NCBI GenBank assembly: GCA_022565395.1
Contig: JAIUMV010000006.1
Location: forward strand, 62,001-126,000
Origin: Marinobacter sp.
GTDB taxonomy: Bacteria > Pseudomonadota > Gammaproteobacteria > Pseudomonadales > Oleiphilaceae
Direction of reading: 5' to 3'
Length of the DNA stretch: 64,000 bases
The number at the start of each line of letters is the position of its first letter. The stretch's first letter is position 1. Shown piece after piece: positions 19,323 to 26,882 of this stretch. Under the pieces are notes generated by a model, which saw only the letters and a program-made list of their open reading frames with translations, had not been told where the DNA came from and made no database searches. A program made the translations under genes and the position numbers.

Positions 19323-20109
19323 GTCCGCCATGCACGTCAGCAAGCAGCGTATTGCCGGGGATTTTGGTCAGGCCTCCTATAGTTATGATGGTTCCGCGCG
19401 CCTGCAACGCCATATGGGCGAAGTGCTGATGACCCAGTTGCAGGCGCCTGTGTCGGCTCAGTGGGCGGGGCTGGATCTGGGGTGCGGCACCGGATATTTC
19501 AGTGAACGCCTGGCCGTTACCTGGCCAGAGGCCCGCATTTTGGGCGCTGATCTGTCCGCCGCTATGATTGATCATGCGCGGGCCCATCGGCAGGGCAGCC
19601 TGCGCTGGTTGCAGGCGGATGCGGAGCGCCTGCCTTTTGCAAATGGCTCGTTTGATCGGGTGTTCAGTAACTTAATGCTGCAGTGGTCGGCGGACCCGGT
19701 TGCCACCTTGCAGGAGGCTTCTCGGGTACTGAAGCCGGAGGGGCAACTGGTGTGTTCCACCCTGGTGGCGGGCACTCTGCAGGAGCTGGCAGCGGCCTGG
19801 GCGGAGGCAGATCCCGGTCGTCCCCATGTCAATCATTTTGAAGACTATGAAGCCTTGCAAGGGCGCATCAGCCAGGTTTGGCCGCAGGCGGTTGTAAGTC
19901 GTGAGGTTATCACCCTGGACTACAGTGATCCCTTGCACCTGATGCGTGAGCTCAAGTCGTTGGGGGCCACTTATAAAGCGTCTGACCGGCGCGGCACTCT
20001 GACCTCGCCGGGCCGTCTGAAGCAGATGGTGGCGGCCTACCCAGGCAGCGGGGAAAGCGGCATTCAGGCCACTTATCATGCCGCTTACATTAGCCTCTGG
20101 GCAGTTTGA
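19309..20109 (+). CDS. bioC: Malonyl-ACP O-methyltransferase BioC
   Basis: Methylates malonyl-ACP so that the fatty acid synthase can build the pimeloyl chain. The N-terminal VSKQRIAGDFGQASYSYDGSARLQRHMGEVLM is characteristic of BioC. The SAM site is LDLGCGTGYFSERLA (about residues 55-67), followed by ILGADLSAAMIDHAR and FDRVFSNLMLQW. The ATG at 19309 (266 residues) has ACAGGG upstream; an alternative ATG at 19330 would start closer to the usual N-terminus. The BioC-BioH pair shows that this organism uses the E. coli-type pimelate route. Confidence 0.94.
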   Translation: MLTTESAMHVSKQRIAGDFGQASYSYDGSARLQRHMGEVLMTQLQAPVSAQWAGLDLGCGTGYFSERLAVTWPEARILGADLSAAMIDHARAHRQGSLRWLQADAERLPFANGSFDRVFSNLMLQWSADPVATLQEASRVLKPEGQLVCSTLVAGTLQELAAAWAEADPGRPHVNHFEDYEALQGRISQVWPQAVVSREVITLDYSDPLHLMRELKSLGATYKASDRRGTLTSPGRLKQMVAAYPGSGESGIQATYHAAYISLWAV

Positions 20110-20273
20110 GCCGGCGCGGGTCGTTGCCTGACGGGCGCCGGTGGCCAAATGGCCAGTGCAAGATCGCCCGTGAAAGTGCGTGCCCATGACTGACTGAATG
20201 AGCAGTTGAGCAAACGCGATGGTAAGGGCGGTTTTCTTACCGGGACATACACAAGCAATTTAACGGAGTTGTG

Positions 20274-20966
20274 ATGGCGCGTAACACTTATTTTGTGACA
20301 GGCACGGATACGGATGCGGGCAAGACCTTCGCTACGACTGTGCTGCTTGAGGCCGCCCGTGCTCAGGGCCTGCGAACCCTTGCTATGAAGCCTATTGCCT
20401 CGGGCAGTCAGCAAACGCCCGATGGCTTGCGTAATGATGACGCGCTGCAGCTGCAGGCAGCTATCACAGAGGATCTTGGCTATGAACAGGTCAATCCGTT
20501 AGCGTTTGAACCCGCCATTGCGCCTCATGTTGCGGCTGCCCAAGCGGGCGCCCATGTCACCGCTCAGCGCTTGGTGGGTCTGTGTCGCGGGTTGCAAATG
20601 CGCCCGGGAGATCTGTTGTTGATTGAAGGGGCTGGGGGCTGGCGGGTGCCGCTGAATGAGCGGGAAACCTATGCCCGGGTACCACAGGAGCTGAACTGCC
20701 CGGTGATACTGGTGGTACCCCTGAAATTGGGGTGTATCAACCATGCCCTGCTGAGCGCTGAAGCCATCCGGCGGGACGGCCTGCGACTGGCAGGTTGGGT
20801 TGCCAACCGGGTATCTGCGACCCCTATGGCCTGCGAGGGCGAAACCTTCGCGTACCTGTGTGATCACTTGCAGACGCCGTTGCTGGCGGACTTGCCCTGG
20901 GCGCCGCATACACCGCCTGCGGCGCTGGTCAGTCATGTGAATCTCGCGCCATTGATTGAAAAATGA
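20274..20966 (+). CDS. bioD: Dethiobiotin synthetase BioD
   Basis: ATP-dependent carboxylation and ring closure of diaminopelargonate to dethiobiotin. The P-loop is GTDTDAGKT at residues 10-18; MKPIASG and LIEGAGGWRVPL are the substrate and magnesium segments. CGGAG lies just before the ATG at 20274; a GTG three bases earlier is in frame but too close to that site. A 164-base gap separates it from bioC, the only sizeable gap in the operon. bioA is not in the window, so the aminotransferase must be encoded elsewhere. Confidence 0.95.
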   Translation: MARNTYFVTGTDTDAGKTFATTVLLEAARAQGLRTLAMKPIASGSQQTPDGLRNDDALQLQAAITEDLGYEQVNPLAFEPAIAPHVAAAQAGAHVTAQRLVGLCRGLQMRPGDLLLIEGAGGWRVPLNERETYARVPQELNCPVILVVPLKLGCINHALLSAEAIRRDGLRLAGWVANRVSATPMACEGETFAYLCDHLQTPLLADLPWAPHTPPAALVSHVNLAPLIEK

Positions 20967-21015
20967 CCAGATTTGTGGCCTACTAAGTCAACATGCAGTA
21001 ATAACGGTGGTCATC

Positions 21016-21255
21016 ATGATCAATAATCTGCTGGACATTGGTATCCAGGGGATACAACAGGGTATGCAGGGCGCTGAAAGCGCCGCCCGCCGGATCGCCC
21101 GGGCTGGTGCTGATGGTCCGGAAGGCACCAATACCGGCAATCTGTTGGAGCCCATTGTTGACCTCAAACTGTACGAACGTAGCGTGCAGGCCTCCGCACA
21201 GATCGTCCGGACTGCTGATGAAACCTTGGGCACTCTGCTGGATCTTAAAGCCTGA
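21016..21255 (+). CDS. Small protein resembling the flagellar rod/hook C-terminal helix
   Basis: A 79-residue protein from an ATG at 21016; the longer in-frame start at 20956 overlaps bioD. The N-terminal MINNLLDIGIQGIQQGMQGAESAARRIARAG is amphipathic. The second half, LLEPIVDLKLYERSVQASAQIVRTADETLGTLLDLKA, resembles the C-terminal helix of flagellar rod and hook proteins (FlgC/FlgG/FlgE type), but no other part of such a protein is present and no flagellar genes occur in the window. It sits between bioD and a SprA-type gene; as I remember it, Pseudomonas has a small unknown gene (PA0505) at the same place. The function is unknown; export or structural mimicry is speculation. Confidence 0.7.
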   Translation: MINNLLDIGIQGIQQGMQGAESAARRIARAGADGPEGTNTGNLLEPIVDLKLYERSVQASAQIVRTADETLGTLLDLKA

Positions 21256-21285
21256 TTGCTCCGGCGCTGCTGAAACTCCCTCCCC

Positions 21286-21897
21286 ATGACGCCTCTGTCT
21301 GGTTCGACATTGCCCCCTGTGAATCTGGTTGCGCCTCAAGTCGGGGGCGCCGCAGGGGGTATTGCTACCAGTGAGGCGTCTGATACCGATTCGGCAAGCC
21401 GTCGCCCTGGCGAATCCAGCCAGGCTGCGCCTGGTGAGTTGACTGAGGAAGAGCTACGCGAAGTAGAACGCCTACGTGCCCGGGATCGCGAGGTACGTGC
21501 TCATGAGGCGGCCCATCAGGCTGTTGGCGGCCCCTATGCCGGTGCTGTCAGTTTTGTGTATGAACGTGGGCCGGATGGCCTGCAGTACGCCGTTGGCGGA
21601 GAGGTGCCAATTGATGTGGCTCCTGTGCCGGGTGACCCCCAGGCCACCATCGATAAGATGCGTACAGTCAGAGCCGCCGCGCTGGCGCCGGTTGATCCGT
21701 CACCCCAGGATTTTCAGGTCGCAGCTCAGGCGTCGCGGCAACAGCTGGAGGCCCAGCTCGAGCTGGCCCGGGAACAGCGTGAAGCCCAGGCTGAAGCCGG
21801 CAGCAATACGGCGTTGAATCGTACTGCCAGTGATACCTATCAGGCGGTGGGCCGTGGGGAGGTCAGTCGCGGCAGTGCTGTCGATGCCCTGGCTTAA
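21286..21897 (+). CDS. SprA-related putative metalloprotease
   Basis: Resembles the SprA family, named from a Shewanella protein with a putative metalloprotease core. The first 60 residues are Ser/Pro/Gly/Ala-rich and probably disordered. The core follows: ERLRARDREVRAHEAAHQAVGGPYAGAVSFVYERGPDGLQYAVGGEVPIDVAPVPGDPQATIDKMRTVRAAALAP, with a HEAAH (residues 73-77) matching the HExxH zinc motif. The C-terminal part is Gln/Glu/Ala-rich and likely helical. No signal peptide or membrane segment is seen. It lies 30 bases after the rod-like small protein, so the two are probably co-expressed. Substrate unknown. Confidence 0.8.
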   Translation: MTPLSGSTLPPVNLVAPQVGGAAGGIATSEASDTDSASRRPGESSQAAPGELTEEELREVERLRARDREVRAHEAAHQAVGGPYAGAVSFVYERGPDGLQYAVGGEVPIDVAPVPGDPQATIDKMRTVRAAALAPVDPSPQDFQVAAQASRQQLEAQLELAREQREAQAEAGSNTALNRTASDTYQAVGRGEVSRGSAVDALA

Positions 21898-21977
21898 TCA
21901 GAGACACCTTAGGCCCTCGACGACAACGGCGGGAGGTGTCCCCGTCGCCTTACCTGAAAATTTGTTAACCGCAACAC

Positions 21978-22007
21978 TTGACAACGCCAGCCTTGCAAAC
22001 GTATGTT
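21978..22007 (+). promoter_or_regulatory. Candidate sigma-70 promoter of the first acyl-CoA dehydrogenase
   Basis: TTGACA at 21978-21983 is a perfect -35. With an 18-base spacer it is followed by TATGTT at 22002-22007, a four-of-six -10. The -10 lies inside the first of two PsrA-like sites, as expected for repression by blocking polymerase. Another TATAAG at 22038 lacks a good -35. No transcript start is known. Confidence 0.6.
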
Positions 22008-22022
22008 TCAAACACCCGTTTG
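21996..22022 (+). promoter_or_regulatory. Two interlocking PsrA-like operator sites
   Basis: CAAAC-GTAT-GTTTC (21996-22009) and CAAAC-ACCC-GTTTG (22009-22022) both fit the (C/G)AAAC-N2-4-GTTT(G/C) pattern described for PsrA, the TetR-family fatty-acid-responsive repressor of pseudomonads. The two share the C at 22009, so their centres are 13 bases apart. They cover the -10 of the candidate promoter about 150 bases before the first acyl-CoA dehydrogenase. The binding protein is inferred from the motif; no psrA gene is in the window. Confidence 0.6.
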
Positions 22023-22171
22023 ATCGCTCACTGACGGTATAAGATTAGACTTATCCGATATGAGCGCATCAGACTGAATTCGCCCCTCCGGGTGGCGAAG
22101 CAACCAGTAACCCAAAGGCCGGTACGGTGTATGCCGTGTGAATCCGGGCCGAAGAACCGAGGTGGAATTCA

Positions 22172-23971
22172 ATGCCTGACTATAAAGCGCCCCTGCGTGA
22201 CATCAAATTTGTAATGAACGAGCTGCTTAACGGCGAGCAGCACTACGCCAGCCTGGAGGGTGCCGAAGACGCGACTCCGGACATGGTTGATGCCATTATC
22301 CAGGAAGGTGCAAAGTTTAGTGAGCAGGTGTTGTCACCGCTGTATCAGGTAGGCGATAACGAAGGTTGTACCTGGAGTGAGGACGGCGTTAAAACTCCCA
22401 CCGGCTTCAAGGAAGCGTACCAGCAATATGTTGAAGGCGGCTGGCCTGCCATGACCGCTGACCCCAACTACGGTGGTCAGGGTCTGCCTGAATCCCTGGG
22501 CATTGTCATGAGTGAAATGGTGGGCACTGCCAACTGGGCGTGGGGCATGTACCCTGGCCTGAGCCACGGCGCTACCGCCACTATCGACCTGCACGGCAGT
22601 GAAGACCAGAAACAGGTTTACCTGACCAAGCTGATCAGCGGCGAGTGGACCGGCACCATGTGTCTGACAGAAGCGCACTGTGGTTCTGACCTGGGCATCC
22701 TGCGTACCAAGGCTGAGCCTAATGCAGACGGTTCTTACAGCATTACCGGCACCAAGATCTTCATTTCTGCCGGTGAGCACGACATGGCAGATAACATCGT
22801 TCACATCGTACTGGCACGTTTGCCGGGCGCACCTGCAGGCACCAAGGGTATCTCCCTGTTTATCGTGCCCAAGTTCCTGCCCAATGAAGATGGCTCCGTT
22901 GGCGAGCGCAACGCTGTTGCCTGTGGCTCCATTGAGCACAAGATGGGTATCCACGGCAACGCCACCTGCGTCATGAACTTCGACGGCGCCAAAGGCTGGC
23001 TGATCGGTCCAGAGAACAAGGGCCTGAACTGCATGTTCACCTTCATGAACGTGGCGCGTATCGGTACTGCCATTCAGGGTCTGGGTGCAGCCGAACTGTC
23101 CTTCCAGGGCGCACTGGCTTACGCCAAAGATCGTCTGGCCATGCGCTCACTGACCGGCCCGAAGAATCCGGAAGGTCCTGCTGACCCCATTATCGTTCAC
23201 CCTGACGTGCGTCGCATGCTGCTGACCCAAAAGGCCGTTGCTGAAGGCGCGCGTGCCATGATCTACCTGGCTGCCATGCAGGCTGACGTGGTTCACCGCG
23301 GCAAGGACGAAGCCGCCCGCAAAGAAGCGGATGAGCTGCTGGGCTTCCTGACCCCGATCGCCAAGGCGTTCCTGACCGAGATCGGCTACGAAGCCGCCAA
23401 CCACGGTGTGCAGATCTTCGGTGGTCACGGCTTTATCGCTGAGTGGGGTATGGAGCAGATCGTACGTGATACCCGTATCGCGCTGTTGTACGAAGGCACC
23501 ACCGGTATTCAGGCACTGGACCTGCTGGGCCGTAAGGTTCTGATGAGCCAGGGCGAGTCCCTGAAGCGTTTCACCAAGCAGGTACACGTGTTCTGCAAGG
23601 AAAACGCCGACAACGAGCAGCTGAAAGAGTTCATCGAGCCGCTGCAGGCTATCAACAAAGAGTGGGGCGATATCACCATGAAGGTGGGTATGGCTGCCAT
23701 GAAGAACCGTGAAGAAGTCGGCGCCGCTGCCGTGGATTACCTGATGTACTCCGGCTACGCCGTCTACGCTTACCTGTGGGCGCGTATGGCCAAGGTGGCT
23801 CAGGACGCTCTGGCCAATGGCACCAGCGAAGAAGCTTTCTACACCGCCAAGGTGCAGACTGCACGCTTCTACTTCAAGCGTATGCTGCCCCGTGCCCGCG
23901 GCCACGTTGAAGCCATGCTGGCAGGTGCAGACAGCCTGATGGATATGTCAGAAGAGGCATTCATCATCTAA
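22172..23971 (+). CDS. Acyl-CoA dehydrogenase, long (about 600-residue) type, paralogue 1
   Basis: FAD enzyme that introduces the 2,3-trans double bond in acyl-CoA, first step of beta-oxidation. At 599 residues it belongs to the class with extra N- and C-terminal domains, which includes pseudomonad FadE-type enzymes and DmdC. MCLTEAHCGSDLGILRTKA and YSITGTKIFIS are the flavin segments; the catalytic base is E441 in LLYEGTTGIQALDLLGRK; GVQIFGGHGFIAEWGMEQ is conserved. GAGGTGG lies before the ATG. It sits behind the PsrA-like sites and is closed by a terminator at 24012. Chain-length preference cannot be read from the sequence. Confidence 0.93.
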   Translation: MPDYKAPLRDIKFVMNELLNGEQHYASLEGAEDATPDMVDAIIQEGAKFSEQVLSPLYQVGDNEGCTWSEDGVKTPTGFKEAYQQYVEGGWPAMTADPNYGGQGLPESLGIVMSEMVGTANWAWGMYPGLSHGATATIDLHGSEDQKQVYLTKLISGEWTGTMCLTEAHCGSDLGILRTKAEPNADGSYSITGTKIFISAGEHDMADNIVHIVLARLPGAPAGTKGISLFIVPKFLPNEDGSVGERNAVACGSIEHKMGIHGNATCVMNFDGAKGWLIGPENKGLNCMFTFMNVARIGTAIQGLGAAELSFQGALAYAKDRLAMRSLTGPKNPEGPADPIIVHPDVRRMLLTQKAVAEGARAMIYLAAMQADVVHRGKDEAARKEADELLGFLTPIAKAFLTEIGYEAANHGVQIFGGHGFIAEWGMEQIVRDTRIALLYEGTTGIQALDLLGRKVLMSQGESLKRFTKQVHVFCKENADNEQLKEFIEPLQAINKEWGDITMKVGMAAMKNREEVGAAAVDYLMYSGYAVYAYLWARMAKVAQDALANGTSEEAFYTAKVQTARFYFKRMLPRARGHVEAMLAGADSLMDMSEEAFII

Positions 23972-24011
23972 AGGGTCCGGTTGCCTTCGGGCTAATCCGG
24001 TCACTTTGACG

Positions 24012-24045
24012 AAAAGCCCATATCTGCGGATGTGGGCTTTTTGTT
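24012..24045 (+). terminator. Terminator between the two acyl-CoA dehydrogenase genes
   Basis: AAAAGCCCA (24012-24020) pairs with TGGGCTTTT (24033-24041), a nine-base stem with a 12-base, partly paired loop and a T-rich tail. It separates the two paralogues, so the second probably has its own promoter in the roughly 95 bases before its start. Confidence 0.85.
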
Positions 24046-24140
24046 TGCTACCGAATCATGAGAATTTTCCCAAAGTAGGGTAGAATCCTGGCCCGGTTTG
24101 ACACAACGAGACAACACGCCGAATTCAAGAGGTAACACTC

Positions 24141-25931
24141 ATGGCTGACTACCAGGCGCCTTTGCGCGATATCCGTTTTGTTCTGAATGAAGTCTTCGAT
24201 GCACCGTCCCTGTGGGCCTCCCTGCCCAAGGTGGCAGAGCATGTTGACCCGGAGACCGCAGATGCGATCCTTGAAGAAGCCGGCAAGATCGCCAGCGGCG
24301 TGTTGGCGCCCCTGAGTCGCGAAGCTGACGAGCAGGGCTGTAAGTGGGAAAACGGTGAGGTGACCTCCCCCGAAGGTTTCAAAGAAGCCTACCAGACTAT
24401 CGTTGAAGGTGGCTGGAACGGCCTGGGCGGCAACCCGGAGTTTGGTGGCATGGGTATGCCCAAAACCCTGGTCGCCCAGTTTGAGGAAATGCTGCAGGGT
24501 TCCAACATGGCCTTTGGCCTTGCGCCCATGCTGACTGCAGGCGCATGCTTGTCCCTGGATGCCCACGGCAGCCAGGAGCTGAAGGAAAAGTACCTGCCCA
24601 ACATGTATTCCGGTGTCTGGTCCGGCGCTATGGATCTGACTGAGCCCCACGCGGGTACTGACCTGGGTATCATTCGTACCAAGGCTGATCCCAATGGTGA
24701 TGGGTCCTACAGCATCACCGGCACCAAGATTTTCATTACTTGGGGCGAGCACGACATGGCGGAGAACATCATCCACCTGGTGCTGGCCAAGTTGCCGGAC
24801 GCACCCAAAGGTCCCAAGGGTATCTCCCTGTTCCTGGTGCCCAAGTTCATGGTCAACGATGACGGCTCTCTGGGCGAGCGTAACAGCTTCTCCTGTGGCT
24901 CCATTGAGAAGAAGATGGGTATCAAGGCGTCTGCCACCTGCGTCATGAACTTTGACGGCGCCAAGGGCTGGCTGGTGGGTGAGGAGAACAAAGGTCTGGC
25001 GGCCATGTTCACCATGATGAACTACGAACGCCTGGGTGTGGGTATCCAGGGTATTGGTGCTGCTGAAGCGTCACTGCAGAACGCTCGCGCCTACGCCCTT
25101 GACCGTATCCAGAGCCGTGCCCCTACCGGCGCGCAGGAAAAGGACAAAGCTGCAGATCCTATCATCGTGCACCCGGATGTACGCCGCATGCTGATGACCA
25201 TGAAAGGCTACGTTGAGGGTGGTCGCGCCTTCTCAACCTACGTGGCCCAGTGGCTGGATATTGCCAAGTATGCCGAAGATGACGTCCGTCGCCAGCATGG
25301 CGAGGGCATGGTAGCGCTGCTGACGCCTGTTGCCAAAGCGTTCCTGACAGATCGTGGTCTGGAAGCCTGCGTTATGGGCCAGCAGGTGTTTGGTGGTCAT
25401 GGTTACATTCGTGAGTGGGGCCAGGAGCAGCTGGTACGCGACGTGCGTATCACACAGATCTATGAAGGCACCAACGGCATCCAGGCGCTGGACCTGATGG
25501 GTCGTAAAGTGGTTGCCAACCAGGGCAAGTTCTATGAGCTTTTCGCTCAAGATGTGGCTGAGTTCATCAACGCCAACGCTGGCGAAGCTGCTCTTGCAGC
25601 CTACCTGCCAGCCCTGTCTGCGGCACTTGAGCGCCTCTCTGATGTCACTGAGCAGGTTATCCGTAATGCGTCAGAGAACCCCAATGAGATCGGTGCCGCA
25701 TCCGTGGATTACCTGGATCTGTTCGGTCTGACAGCCCTGGGTTACATGTGGGCGCGTATGGTTAAAGCCGCAGCCCCCAAGGCCGAGGCGGATACCTCTG
25801 GGTTCTACTCCGGCAAGCTGAAGACGGCGCGTTTCTACTTTGATCGTCTGCTGCCCAAGACCGTGTCTTTGGCAGAGGGCATTCGCAGCGGTAGCGATGC
25901 CATGATGGCGCCCGCAGTGAACGAGATCTGA
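24141..25931 (+). CDS. Acyl-CoA dehydrogenase, long (about 600-residue) type, paralogue 2
   Basis: Close paralogue of the preceding gene (MADYQAPLRDIRFVLNEV against MPDYKAPLRDIKFVMNEL), evidently from an old tandem duplication. Flavin segments are MDLTEPHAGTDLGIIRTKA and YSITGTKIFIT; the catalytic base is E442 in QIYEGTNGIQALDLMGRK; GQQVFGGHGYIREWGQEQLVRD is intact. At 596 residues it is full length. AGAGG lies about ten bases before the ATG. I see no PsrA-like site before it, and it has its own terminators on both sides, so it may be regulated separately. Such pairs in one genome often differ in chain-length range. Confidence 0.93.
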   Translation: MADYQAPLRDIRFVLNEVFDAPSLWASLPKVAEHVDPETADAILEEAGKIASGVLAPLSREADEQGCKWENGEVTSPEGFKEAYQTIVEGGWNGLGGNPEFGGMGMPKTLVAQFEEMLQGSNMAFGLAPMLTAGACLSLDAHGSQELKEKYLPNMYSGVWSGAMDLTEPHAGTDLGIIRTKADPNGDGSYSITGTKIFITWGEHDMAENIIHLVLAKLPDAPKGPKGISLFLVPKFMVNDDGSLGERNSFSCGSIEKKMGIKASATCVMNFDGAKGWLVGEENKGLAAMFTMMNYERLGVGIQGIGAAEASLQNARAYALDRIQSRAPTGAQEKDKAADPIIVHPDVRRMLMTMKGYVEGGRAFSTYVAQWLDIAKYAEDDVRRQHGEGMVALLTPVAKAFLTDRGLEACVMGQQVFGGHGYIREWGQEQLVRDVRITQIYEGTNGIQALDLMGRKVVANQGKFYELFAQDVAEFINANAGEAALAAYLPALSAALERLSDVTEQVIRNASENPNEIGAASVDYLDLFGLTALGYMWARMVKAAAPKAEADTSGFYSGKLKTARFYFDRLLPKTVSLAEGIRSGSDAMMAPAVNEI

Positions 25932-25953
25932 TCCCGCTCCCTGTCCAAGCCTG

Positions 25954-25983
25954 AAAAACCGCGCCCCCGGGCGCGGTTTTTTT
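25954..25983 (+). terminator. Rho-independent terminator after the second acyl-CoA dehydrogenase
   Basis: A G+C-rich stem (25954-25966 with 25969-25981) flanked by A and T runs, with the T-tract continuing to 25983. It is a strong classical terminator in the plus direction, and the A-run on the other side would let it work weakly on the minus strand. Confidence 0.9.
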
Positions 25984-26246
25984 GTGACTCGAATCAGCGA
26001 AATCCGCACGTACGATTGACCCGAAAAGCCATGCCGGCGCCGCGGAAAAGGCAGGTCCACACCCCGCATTAGGGGGTGGATACTGTTAGAATCTGCAACA
26101 AAATAAAACAAGTGTTCACAAAATAGCAGGCAAGGATTGCTTTCAGTCACCCCCCTGGGGGTTAGAATGAAAGTGTTCAGGGGTGCAAGTGGCTCAAGGG
26201 CTGGGGCCAAACCAGCCGCTTCGTGTTCATTGCGGGTTGAAGCATC
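25984..26246. other. Intergenic region before endonuclease I
   Basis: Together with the terminator this makes a gene-free stretch of just over 300 bases. It holds an A/T-rich patch (26095-26130), the small palindrome ACCCCCCAGGGGGT-like run near 26149-26161 and two GTTAGAAT boxes (about 26087 and 26161) that could be -10 elements. Neither has a convincing -35 at proper spacing. No open frame with coding character was seen. Confidence 0.5.
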
Positions 26247-26882
26247 ATGAAAGTATTTGGTAGAACCGTTATCCTGATCGTATGCGCCTTCAGCTGGTCT
26301 CACGCCCAGGCGCAAACCCCCTTCACTGATCCGTCCGCTGTCCTGGCGGAACACTTCTGGGGCGACCTCTATGCGGAGGGTGGCCAGACCTTCTTCTGTA
26401 ACACCTCATTCTCCAGTCGTGGCCTGGGCATTACGGAGGGCTACATCTATCCGCTGTCGTTTGTACGCAGTGCGTTGCGCTGCGGGAGTGCGCGGCAGTG
26501 CGAGCGTGAGAGTGAGGCCTACCGGCGTATTGCCTCTGATCTCCATAATCTCGTCCCGGTACAGTCAGTGATCGAGTTGCGTCGCCGCAATGCGCGTTAT
26601 GAACTGCTGGGTGAAGGGGTGCCTGCTAACGAGTGCGGTATCCGGGAGGCCGGGCAAACCATGGAACCACCCGATCACACCAAGGGTCGCATTGCTCGTG
26701 CGCTGGCCTATATGGTGACAACCTATGAGCTGCCAATGATTATGCCGGGGGCGCTGATGCGGGGTTGGAGCGAAGCCTTCCCCCCCAGCGATGAAGAGCG
26801 GATCCTGAATCGCGCCATTATTGATATTCAGGGCAATGGCAACCCGTATATCGTTACACCCTCCCTGATGAACAATTTCTGA
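26247..26882 (+). CDS. endA: Secreted or periplasmic endonuclease I (EndA/Dns family)
   Basis: Non-specific double-stranded DNA endonuclease of the Endonuclease_1 family. A signal peptide (KVFGRTVILIVCAFSWSHAQA, cut near residue 22) sends it out of the cytoplasm. The core shows FFCNTSF, SEAYRRIASDLHNLVPVQSVIELRRRN (catalytic His in DLHNLVP), KGRIARALAYMVTTYELP and ILNRAIIDIQGNGNPYIVTP, the metal-binding end of the family. At 211 residues it is near the usual size, though it lacks part of the longer insert seen in E. coli EndA. Its TGA directly abuts the stop of the convergent holA. Confidence 0.88.
   Translation: MKVFGRTVILIVCAFSWSHAQAQTPFTDPSAVLAEHFWGDLYAEGGQTFFCNTSFSSRGLGITEGYIYPLSFVRSALRCGSARQCERESEAYRRIASDLHNLVPVQSVIELRRRNARYELLGEGVPANECGIREAGQTMEPPDHTKGRIARALAYMVTTYELPMIMPGALMRGWSEAFPPSDEERILNRAIIDIQGNGNPYIVTPSLMNNF

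Noticed and set aside
26139-26169. Promoter of endonuclease I with TTGCTT and TAGAAT
   Set aside because: The boxes are about 20 bases apart, too far for a normal sigma-70 promoter, so it was not annotated.
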